Of a stretch of DNA of 6,692 nt, positions 1-6,402 are shown in pieces. Under the pieces are notes generated by a model that made no database searches, was not told the DNA's origin, and saw only the letters and a list, made by a program, of their open reading frames with translations. Positions within the stretch are counted from its first letter, which is position 1, and every line of letters starts with the position of its first letter. Made by a program: the position numbers and the translations under genes. Origin of the DNA: Chryseobacterium gleum (GTDB lineage: Bacteria > Bacteroidota > Bacteroidia > Flavobacteriales_D > Sanyastnellaceae); assembly GCA_945878835.1 (NCBI GenBank), contig CAMCUG010000080.1, forward strand, positions 1 to 6,692, in the 5' to 3' direction.

Positions 1-1
1 C

Positions 2-73
2 TTTACTTTTGTTGAAACAAAATTCCCCGAGAAATCAATCTTGGGGTTTACTCGTTTGATGAAGCACGCATGA
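2..73 (+). CDS. Possible C-terminal end of an unidentified upstream gene (partial)
   Basis: A reading frame is open from the left edge, in phase with position 2, for 23 codons and ends with TGA at 71-73. The tail reads ...KSILGFTRLMKHA. Its stop overlaps the mfd ATG as ATGA (70-73), an arrangement typical of translationally coupled genes. The composition (mixed charged and hydrophobic residues, few rare residues) suits a real protein end, but the fragment is too short to assign a family. Against it: the third plus-strand frame is also open, to a TGA at 57-59; one minus-strand frame is open across the same bases; and the stretch holds a hairpin and a promoter-like motif that would suit an intergenic region. 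I infer a coding tail as the slightly better reading, with low confidence. Confidence 0.4.
   Translation, partial: FTFVETKFPEKSILGFTRLMKHA
4..11 (+). promoter_or_regulatory. Candidate Bacteroidota -7 promoter element for mfd
   Basis: TACTTTTG matches the TAnnTTTG consensus exactly. If used, transcription would begin near position 15, giving an mfd leader of about 55 nt that contains the hairpin at 25-46. The partner -33 element would lie outside the window, so it cannot be checked. If the upstream reading frame is a real gene, this motif lies inside coding sequence and may be a chance match, since an 8-mer with six fixed bases is common in AT-rich DNA. Confidence 0.3.
25..46 (+). other. Short inverted repeat / hairpin upstream of mfd
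   Basis: CCCCGAGA (25-32) pairs with TCTTGGGG (39-46) around the six-base loop AATCAA. This gives an 8-bp stem with one G-U wobble and four G-C pairs at its base. It is followed only by TTTA, so it lacks the long U tract of a strong intrinsic terminator. It could be a weak terminator of an upstream transcript, a leader structure about 23 nt before the mfd start, or coincidence within coding sequence. Confidence 0.4.
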
Positions 74-3000
74 AACCACGTCTTTCCATTTGGGAAAAAG
101 AAATAGCATCGATTGAAAATAAAATCGCAACAGAAAAAAGCAAACTTCATTTAAGAGGTTTGGCTGGAAGTGCCCCTGCTTTCATTTGCAGTGCTTTTTA
201 TTCTTCTTCTCCAGTTACTCAATTGGTAGTGCTCGACGACAAAGAAAAAGCTGCCTACTTCCTGAATGACCTTGAAGCTATTCTTGAAATTGGATCCGAC
301 GAAAAGGAACAAGAGAAAACACCGGTGCTCTTCTTTCCGCGAACAGCACGCCTAGCTTACGATATAGAGACCACTCAAAATGCAAACATTGCCATTCGAA
401 CAGAGGTGCTAAATAAACTTCAGAAGAATAGAAAAAACTACATTATCGTTTCATACCCTGAAGCACTGTTTGAAAAGGTTGTCACTCATCACGAACTCGA
501 AAAAAACACCTTCAGCATAGATGTGGGACAATCTTACTCCATGGATTTCATTGATGAAGTTTTTATTGAATTTCAGTTTGAAAAAGTAGATTACGTATAC
601 GAACCCGGACAGTACGCCGTACGCGGAGGTATTGTCGACGTTTTCTCATTCAGTTATGAATATCCCTACCGCATTGAATTCTTCGATGAAGAAGTAGAAA
701 GCATTCGAAACTTCGATCCAGCTACGCAGCTTTCCGTGAACAAAATGACGAAAGCCATTATTGTTCCGAATACCCATTCGAAACATTCAGAAGAAGTGCG
801 CATTGGGCTACTCGATTTCCTTCCGTCCAACACTGTTGTTTGGATGAGCAACACCGAATCTTCACTTGCACAATTTCAAGCTGAAATGGAAAAGGCAGAA
901 GAGCGATTCAACCGACTTTCCGATACCATTTCGCACGATAAACCGGATGAACTGTTCACTTCGAAAAAAGAATGGTTAAAACAGCTTGAAGCTAAACGCG
1001 TAATTGAATTCGGAAGTAAGCGTCAATTCCTCGGAGAAACCGAAGACTTCCATTGCACGCCTCAACCTTCCTTCAACAAAAATTTCGAAATGCTTGCTGA
1101 GCATTTGGAGAACTTGATTCAGCAAGGATACAAAGCACACATTGTTGCAGGCCAGTCCAAGCAGTTAGAACGACTCGATCAAATATTTCACGACAAGAAA
1201 AAAGACATCGCCTACATTCAAGAAATTCTCGAAATAAGCGAAGGTTTCATGAATCAGAATAAAAAAATTCTGTACTACACCGACCACCAAATCTTCCAAC
1301 GTTACCATCGATTCAAACTGAAAGAAGGGTTCAAGAAAAATAAAGAAGCGCTTACGCTGAAAGAAATTCTTGCACTGCAACCAGGAGATTATGTAGTGCA
1401 CATAGACCACGGCGTTGGCCAATTCAGCGGGTTACAGAAAATTGATGTGAATGGAAAAGAACAAGAAGCCATTCGTCTAACCTACAAAGGCGGAGATATT
1501 CTTTACGTCAGCATTCACTCGTTGCACCGCATTAGCAAGTTTTCTGGGAAGGAAGGAACTGCACCTTCCATGGACAAACTCGGAAGCAACGCATGGCAAA
1601 ACTTAAAGCGTAAAACGAAAACGAAGGTGAAAGAAATTGCCTTCGATTTAATTAAGCTTTATGCAAAGCGGAAGTCAACAAAAGGATTCGCCTTTCAACC
1701 CGACACATACATGCAAACCGAATTAGAGGCTTCTTTTATGTATGAAGATACTCCCGATCAATACAAGGCCTCTGTTGCAGTGAAAGAAGATATGGAAGCG
1801 GCATTCCCGATGGATCGCTTGGTATGCGGAGATGTTGGGTTCGGGAAAACAGAGATTGCTATTCGCGCGGCGTGCAAGGCGGTTGCTGACGGAAAACAAG
1901 TGGCTGTGCTTGTTCCAACAACCATTCTTTCCATTCAACATTACAAGAGTTTCAAATCTAGATTGAAAGATTTCCCAGTAACGATTGAATACATCAATCG
2001 TTTCAAAACAGCGAAACAAAATTCAGAGACACTTGAGAAGGTGAAAAACGGGAAAGTCGATATACTTATTGGTACCCACGCCATCCTCGGAAAACGCGTG
2101 GTCTTCAACGATCTTGGCTTAATGATTATTGACGAAGAACAGAAATTCGGAGTAGCGGCAAAAGACAAATTGAAATTGCTTCGCGCGAATGTTGATGCGT
2201 TAACGCTTACTGCCACGCCTATTCCAAGAACTTTGCAATTTTCACTCATGGGTGCGCGCGACTTGAGTATCATTCAAACAGCACCACCAAATCGCGTTCC
2301 TATTCGCACCGAATTAATTCCATTTGGAGAAGAAATTGTTCGCGATGCCATTAGCTACGAAGTGCAACGAGGAGGACAAGTTTTCTTCGTACATAACCGC
2401 GTGCAAAACTTGCGCGAGATGGCAGGATTGATTCAACGCGTCTGTCCCGATGTGCGCATTGGCATTGGTCACGGACAATTGAGCGGCGAAGACCTGGAAG
2501 AGGTGATGAACAAATTCATTGAAGGAGAATTCGATGTGTTGGTTTCCACTTCCATTGTTGAAAGTGGTATTGATATTCCGAATGCCAACACGATAATGAT
2601 CAACGATGCACATCATTTTGGAATGAGCGATCTTCACCAATTACGCGGACGCGTTGGGCGAAACAACAAGCAAGCGTTTTGTTATTTGTTAAGTCCCCCT
2701 ACTCACATGCTCACAGACGATGCAAAGAAACGCTTGACAGCCATTGAGCAGTTCTCTGATCTTGGATCTGGAATGCACATTGCCATGCGCGACTTAGACA
2801 TTCGGGGCGCTGGTAATTTGTTGGGTGGAGAGCAGAGTGGATTCATTAATGAATTGGGATTCGAAACGTATCAGAAAATTTTAGATGAAGCCCTTCAAGA
2901 ATTGAAACAAGAGCACTTCCAAGAATTGTACGAAGAAGAAATGAAGAAAACCGCTTCCTTCGTAAAAGATACTGTGCTCGAGACCGACTTTGAATTGCTT

Positions 3001-3426
3001 ATTCCAGATGAGTATGTTGGAAATATTTCTGAACGCATTGCGCTCTACAAAGCCCTCGACGATATGGAGAAGGAGGAAGAAATTCAGAAGTTCGCAAAAG
3101 ACCTGGAGGACAGATTCGGTCCTATTCCGAAGCCCGTTATTCAATTGATAGATACTATGCGCTTGCGTTGGAAGGCAAGGGAAATTGGATTCGAAAAACT
3201 AGTGTTGAAGAGTGGAAAAATGATTGGTTACTTCATTTCGAAACAAGACTCACCGTTCTACCAAAGCGAAGCCTTCACGCGCATTTTGAACTTCATTAAA
3301 CTCAATCCGGTTGCTGGGAAAATGTATGAGAAAGATGAGACGCTTCGCATTGCATTTCCAGAAGTACAAAACATGGACAAAGCCAATCGCTTGTTAAACG
3401 CTTTAGCCGAAGGCTCTAAATTATAA
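70..3426 (+). CDS. mfd: Transcription-repair coupling factor (Mfd), DNA translocase
   Basis: Mfd is a cytoplasmic ATP-dependent translocase that pushes or displaces RNA polymerase stalled at DNA lesions and recruits UvrA for nucleotide excision repair. At 1118 residues the protein is close to full family length (E. coli Mfd is about 1150). The N-terminal UvrB-like region includes the conserved stretch EPGQYAVRGG (178-187). A CarD-like RNA polymerase-interaction domain begins near residue 430 (QPGDYVVHIDHGVGQF, from Q437). The translocase motor has Walker A GDVGFGKTE (587-595), the Walker B-type box DEEQ (688-691), TATPIPRT (714-721) and motif VI QLRGRVGR (857-864). The C-terminal TRCF domain follows, to about 1118. 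ATG at 70 is the only ATG, GTG or TTG in frame after the stop at 13-15, so the start is secure. No Shine-Dalgarno is visible. Nothing is truncated and no motor residue is missing. The family assignment is very secure. Confidence 0.98.
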   Translation: MKPRLSIWEKEIASIENKIATEKSKLHLRGLAGSAPAFICSAFYSSSPVTQLVVLDDKEKAAYFLNDLEAILEIGSDEKEQEKTPVLFFPRTARLAYDIETTQNANIAIRTEVLNKLQKNRKNYIIVSYPEALFEKVVTHHELEKNTFSIDVGQSYSMDFIDEVFIEFQFEKVDYVYEPGQYAVRGGIVDVFSFSYEYPYRIEFFDEEVESIRNFDPATQLSVNKMTKAIIVPNTHSKHSEEVRIGLLDFLPSNTVVWMSNTESSLAQFQAEMEKAEERFNRLSDTISHDKPDELFTSKKEWLKQLEAKRVIEFGSKRQFLGETEDFHCTPQPSFNKNFEMLAEHLENLIQQGYKAHIVAGQSKQLERLDQIFHDKKKDIAYIQEILEISEGFMNQNKKILYYTDHQIFQRYHRFKLKEGFKKNKEALTLKEILALQPGDYVVHIDHGVGQFSGLQKIDVNGKEQEAIRLTYKGGDILYVSIHSLHRISKFSGKEGTAPSMDKLGSNAWQNLKRKTKTKVKEIAFDLIKLYAKRKSTKGFAFQPDTYMQTELEASFMYEDTPDQYKASVAVKEDMEAAFPMDRLVCGDVGFGKTEIAIRAACKAVADGKQVAVLVPTTILSIQHYKSFKSRLKDFPVTIEYINRFKTAKQNSETLEKVKNGKVDILIGTHAILGKRVVFNDLGLMIIDEEQKFGVAAKDKLKLLRANVDALTLTATPIPRTLQFSLMGARDLSIIQTAPPNRVPIRTELIPFGEEIVRDAISYEVQRGGQVFFVHNRVQNLREMAGLIQRVCPDVRIGIGHGQLSGEDLEEVMNKFIEGEFDVLVSTSIVESGIDIPNANTIMINDAHHFGMSDLHQLRGRVGRNNKQAFCYLLSPPTHMLTDDAKKRLTAIEQFSDLGSGMHIAMRDLDIRGAGNLLGGEQSGFINELGFETYQKILDEALQELKQEHFQELYEEEMKKTASFVKDTVLETDFELLIPDEYVGNISERIALYKALDDMEKEEEIQKFAKDLEDRFGPIPKPVIQLIDTMRLRWKAREIGFEKLVLKSGKMIGYFISKQDSPFYQSEAFTRILNFIKLNPVAGKMYEKDETLRIAFPEVQNMDKANRLLNALAEGSKL

Positions 3427-3444
3427 TCAAGCACACTATTATTG

Positions 3445-3452
3445 TAAATTTG
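3445..3452 (+). promoter_or_regulatory. Candidate -7 promoter element for gltX-folB
   Basis: TAAATTTG is an exact match to the Bacteroidota TAnnTTTG element and sits in the 45-bp gap between mfd and gltX. Transcription would start near 3456, leaving a leader of about 16 nt before the ATG at 3472. The expected -33 TTTG is not present at the usual distance; the bases there (3422-3427) read TATAAT and overlap the mfd stop. No terminator hairpin is seen after mfd, so read-through from mfd could also supply gltX message. Confidence 0.5.
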
Positions 3453-3471
3453 CACACTTTCAAAAACTACT

Positions 3472-4995
3472 ATGACATCACCAAGAGTTCGTGTTCGTTT
3501 CGCGCCCAGTCCCACAGGCCCTTTGCACATGGGTGGAGTTCGCACAGCATTATACAACTATCTTTTTGCCAAGAAACACGGCGGGGATTTTATCATTCGA
3601 ATTGAAGACACCGACCAAACACGCTATGTTCCAGGTGCTGAACAATATATTTTAGATTCATTGAAATGGTGCGGCATTGAACCCACTGAAGGTGTTGGTT
3701 ACGGCGGAAAGCACGAGCCTTATCGTCAGAGCGAAAGAAAGCCCATGTACAAGGCGTATGCGGTAGAATTGATTGAAAAAGGTTGGGCATACTACGCATT
3801 CGATACTCCTGAAGAATTAGATAACATTCGCAAGCAAGCCGAATTGGCGAAAATGCCGAACTGGCAATACAACAGCATTTCGCGCATGACCTTGAAGAAC
3901 TCATTGACCCTACCTGCTGATGACGTTGCTGCTCGATTGGAAAAAGGAGAACCGTTCGTTGTGCGTTTCAAAATGCCAAGAAACGAAGAAGTCCGTTTTC
4001 AAGATATCATTCGCGGATGGGTGGTATTCTCTACAAACGAACTCGACGACAAAGTACTTTACAAGTCAGACGGAATGCCAACGTATCATTTGGCGAATAT
4101 TGTAGACGATCACACCATGGAGATTAGTCACGTTATTCGTGGGGAAGAGTGGTTGCCATCTGCGCCGCTTCACGTAATGATGTACAGAGCATTCGAATGG
4201 GAAGCACCGTTGTTCGCGCATTTGCCGTTAATCTTGAAACCCGACGGCAACGGAAAATTGAGCAAGAGAGATGGAGATCGTTTAGGATTTCCTGTCTTCC
4301 CTTTGCAATGGACAGACCCTGAAACCGGAAATATTTCAAGTGGATACCGCGAAAGCGGATATCTTCCAAAAGCCTTCATTAACATGTTGCTTTTGTTGGG
4401 TTGGGCACCGAGCAACAACCAAGAAATTTTCACAATGGATGAAATGGTTGAAGCCTTCACCATTGAACGTGTTGGAAAATCAGGTTCGAAATTCGATCCG
4501 GAAAAAACGAAGTGGTTCAATCAACAATACATGCGCAACACGCCACGTGCTGAACTAGCGGAAATGATTATGCCCGCCATTCAAGAGCGCGGTTATGATG
4601 TGTGTGCCGAGTATGTTGAAGGCGTGATTGAGCTTATGCTCGAGCGGGCAGTATTTCCAAAAGATTTATTGGACGGTGAATATTTATTTGTAGATCCAAC
4701 TTCTTACGATGAAGATGCTGTTGCCAAGAAATGGAAAGTAGCTGAATCCGCCGCTATCCTTCAAAAATGGTCAGCGGTTTTAGAAACACTTGAACCTTTC
4801 ACAGTAGAATCTATTGACGTTGCTATGAAGCAATTCTTGGCAGACAACAGTTTAGGAATGGGCGCTGTAATGCCTTTGTTTAGACTTGCATTAACGGGAG
4901 TTCTTACAGGACCTGGTGCATCGCATGTTGCTGCGTTAGTTGGAAAAGAATTCGTTTTACCACGCATTCAAAAATGCATTGACACTTTAGGATAA
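3472..4995 (+). CDS. gltX: Glutamate--tRNA ligase (GluRS)
   Basis: This class I aminoacyl-tRNA synthetase attaches L-glutamate to tRNA(Glu) in the cytoplasm using ATP. The 507-residue protein has the full catalytic core. FAPSPTGPLHMGG (10-22) holds the HIGH-type signature as HMGG, and KLSKR (262-266) is the KMSKS loop. After KLSKR comes a segment with the residues DRLGFPVFPLQW and ending in SGYRESGYLP, which I recall as typical of Bacteroidota GluRS. The C-terminal anticodon-binding region ends with the conserved pattern MGAVMPLFRLALTG...GKE. The region matching the E. coli zinc-binding insert (around YYAFDTPEEL, 107-116) has no cysteines, so this enzyme should not bind that zinc. ATG 3472 directly precedes the conserved N-terminus. 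folB follows after one base. Whether it also charges tRNA(Gln) cannot be told from this window. Confidence 0.98.
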   Translation: MTSPRVRVRFAPSPTGPLHMGGVRTALYNYLFAKKHGGDFIIRIEDTDQTRYVPGAEQYILDSLKWCGIEPTEGVGYGGKHEPYRQSERKPMYKAYAVELIEKGWAYYAFDTPEELDNIRKQAELAKMPNWQYNSISRMTLKNSLTLPADDVAARLEKGEPFVVRFKMPRNEEVRFQDIIRGWVVFSTNELDDKVLYKSDGMPTYHLANIVDDHTMEISHVIRGEEWLPSAPLHVMMYRAFEWEAPLFAHLPLILKPDGNGKLSKRDGDRLGFPVFPLQWTDPETGNISSGYRESGYLPKAFINMLLLLGWAPSNNQEIFTMDEMVEAFTIERVGKSGSKFDPEKTKWFNQQYMRNTPRAELAEMIMPAIQERGYDVCAEYVEGVIELMLERAVFPKDLLDGEYLFVDPTSYDEDAVAKKWKVAESAAILQKWSAVLETLEPFTVESIDVAMKQFLADNSLGMGAVMPLFRLALTGVLTGPGASHVAALVGKEFVLPRIQKCIDTLG

Positions 4996-4996
4996 A

Positions 4997-5344
4997 ATGA
5001 AAATTCAATTGAATAATATTCAAGTTCGCGCGCAACACGGATGCTGGAAAGAAGAGGAAGTCATTGGTGGCGATTACCGCGTAGATGTGTGGATTGAAGG
5101 CGCTTTCGAAGTGTCGGCTGAAACCGACGATTTAGAAAAAACGATAGACTACGTTGCAGTAAAAGAATTGGTTTACACTGAAATGAAAGTAAGAGCCAAG
5201 TTAATTGAAACAGTTTTGGTTCGCATGCACACGGCAATGAAACTTCGCTTCCCGAACGCTCATTCGGTTGGAATTCGTTTGACGAAGATTAACGCGCCGA
5301 TGGGTCACCAAGTGGAAAGCGTTAGTGTTGAAATGGAAGGTTAA
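4997..5344 (+). CDS. folB: Dihydroneopterin aldolase
   Basis: FolB cleaves 7,8-dihydroneopterin to 6-hydroxymethyl-7,8-dihydropterin and glycolaldehyde in folate synthesis; family members form oligomers with active sites at subunit interfaces. The 115-residue length is normal for this tunnelling-fold enzyme. Family landmarks are visible: the N-terminal IQVRAQHGCWKEEE with the likely substrate-contacting Glu near 20-21; DDLEKTIDY (44-52) with the active-site Tyr at 52; LIE (69-71) with the pterin-anchoring Glu71; and LTKINAP with the catalytic Lys at 97. The ATG lies one base after the gltX stop (TAA-A-ATG), so co-transcription and probably translational coupling are expected. The stop overlaps the asd stop on the other strand. 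The paralogous epimerase FolX and other tunnelling-fold enzymes are less likely alternatives. Confidence 0.93.
   Translation: MKIQLNNIQVRAQHGCWKEEEVIGGDYRVDVWIEGAFEVSAETDDLEKTIDYVAVKELVYTEMKVRAKLIETVLVRMHTAMKLRFPNAHSVGIRLTKINAPMGHQVESVSVEMEG
5341..5344. other. TTAA palindrome forming the stop codons of both folB and asd
   Basis: The plus strand reads TAA at 5342-5344 (folB stop) and the minus strand reads TAA at 5343-5341 (asd stop). The two convergent genes therefore overlap tail to tail by four bases, leaving no intergenic space. No strong hairpin with a T tract is visible on either strand near the junction. Any terminator for one gene would have to lie inside the other's coding sequence. 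Confidence 0.9.
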
Positions 5345-6333
5345 ACCAATTTGTTCGCTACCAAGTATTCTGCTATTTGAACTGCATTGGTGGCAGCTCC
5401 TTTGCGAAGGTTATCGCTAACAATCCAGCAATTCAACGTATTGGCTTGAGACTCGTCGAGGCGAATGCGTCCAACAAAAACGCTATCACTCTCCGCAGCA
5501 TGAATGAGCGGCATTGGGTAAAGTTTTTGTTCAATATTATCTACCACTTCAATTCCTGGGAAGGCACTAAGCGCCTCTTTCACTTTTGTAATATCTGGAG
5601 CATTTTCGAATTCAATGTTTACCGATTCTGAATGTCCGCCCATTACTGGAACTCTTACCGCGGTAGCGGTTACTGCAATGGAATTGTCTTCCATAATCTT
5701 CTTGGTCTCGAGAATCATCTTCATCTCTTCCTTCGTGTAACCGTTCGATTGGAACACATCGATCTGAGGAATGAGATTCATATCTATGGTGTGCGCATAT
5801 GCCTTCTCTCCTTCCTTCCCAGCCCGCTCATTCATGAGCTGATCCACAGCAACCTTTCCAGTTCCTGTAACACTTTGGTAAGTTGAAACTACTACTCGTT
5901 TAATCTTACATAAGTCGTGAAGCGGCTTCAAGACCATTACCATTTGAATAGTACTGCAGTTTGGGTTCGCTATTATTTTGTTATGCGCATTTATGCAGTG
6001 TGCATTAATTTCCGGAACCACCAAGGGCACTCCTTCAGTCATTCGCCACACACTACTGTTGTCTATGACTACACATCCTATTTCCGCAAACTTCGGTGCC
6101 CACTCTAAACTTGCTTCTCCACCTGCAGAAAACAAGGCAATATCCGGAGAAGCCGCTACAGCCGTGGCTAAGGAAACAACAGTCCAATCTTTTCCGCAAC
6201 AAGAAACTGTTTGCCCGACGCTCTTTTCAGACGCAACTGGAATGATTTCATCGTAAGGAAATTTACGTTCTTCAAGAATTTGAAGCATCTTTTTTCCAAC
6301 CAATCCGGTAGCTCCTACAACTGCAATTCGCAT
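5341..6333 (-). CDS. asd: Aspartate-semialdehyde dehydrogenase
   Basis: This enzyme reduces L-aspartyl-4-phosphate to L-aspartate 4-semialdehyde with NADPH, the branch-point step toward lysine/diaminopimelate, threonine, methionine and isoleucine. From the chosen start it is 330 residues, normal for the shorter ASADH type. Visible elements in order: nucleotide-binding GATGLVG (7-13) directly after the first strand MRIAVV; SAGGEAS (69-75); NSSVWR (92-97); NPNCST with the catalytic Cys126; TYQSVTGTG with Gln153; RVPVMGGHSE with Arg227 and the general base His234; and NLRKGAATNAVQIAE (308-322). The frame stays open upstream to a GTG at 6408, but those 25 extra residues precede the Rossmann strand, would overlap the start of the divergent gene and look non-conserved. 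ATG 6333 is therefore preferred. It converges with folB and diverges from the exported-protein gene. Confidence 0.97.
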   Translation of the reverse strand: MRIAVVGATGLVGKKMLQILEERKFPYDEIIPVASEKSVGQTVSCCGKDWTVVSLATAVAASPDIALFSAGGEASLEWAPKFAEIGCVVIDNSSVWRMTEGVPLVVPEINAHCINAHNKIIANPNCSTIQMVMVLKPLHDLCKIKRVVVSTYQSVTGTGKVAVDQLMNERAGKEGEKAYAHTIDMNLIPQIDVFQSNGYTKEEMKMILETKKIMEDNSIAVTATAVRVPVMGGHSESVNIEFENAPDITKVKEALSAFPGIEVVDNIEQKLYPMPLIHAAESDSVFVGRIRLDESQANTLNCWIVSDNLRKGAATNAVQIAEYLVANKLV

Positions 6334-6402
6334 ACATATGTTTTTCACGAAATTACTACTTGTGCATTTTAGTTTCGAAAGAATAATTACAAAACATTTC
6401 TC
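6334..6402. promoter_or_regulatory. Divergent intergenic spacer between asd and the exported-protein gene
   Basis: These 69 AT-rich bases must hold the promoter for asd (minus) and probably that of the gene starting at 6403 (plus). An 8-bp palindrome TTTCGAAA lies at 6373-6380, near the middle. A near match to the -7 element, TAGTTTCG (6370-6377, one mismatch to TAnnTTTG), points toward the plus-strand gene and would leave a leader of about 20 nt. I find no clean TAnnTTTG facing asd. No Shine-Dalgarno is evident for either gene. Promoter assignment here is inference. Confidence 0.4.

Noticed and set aside
25..46. Strong intrinsic terminator
   Set aside because: The stem is good, but only TTTA follows it, without a U tract, so it is reported as a hairpin of unknown role.
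1723..2640. Minus-strand frames of about 100 codons inside mfd
   Set aside because: They overlap the conserved helicase core on the other strand and have no recognisable domains. Long shadows are expected opposite codon-biased genes.
4133..4558. Overlapping frames on both strands inside gltX
   Set aside because: They cover the KMSKS region and the following core of GluRS, which fully explains the sequence.
5341..5358. Imperfect palindrome AACCAATTTGTT just after the folB stop
   Set aside because: It is short, AT-rich, mismatched and has no usable loop, so it does not support a terminator or operator.
5377..6256. Several plus-strand frames of 63-92 codons across asd
   Set aside because: They lie antisense to a highly conserved enzyme and their translations look like reverse-strand shadows, without motifs or a promoter.
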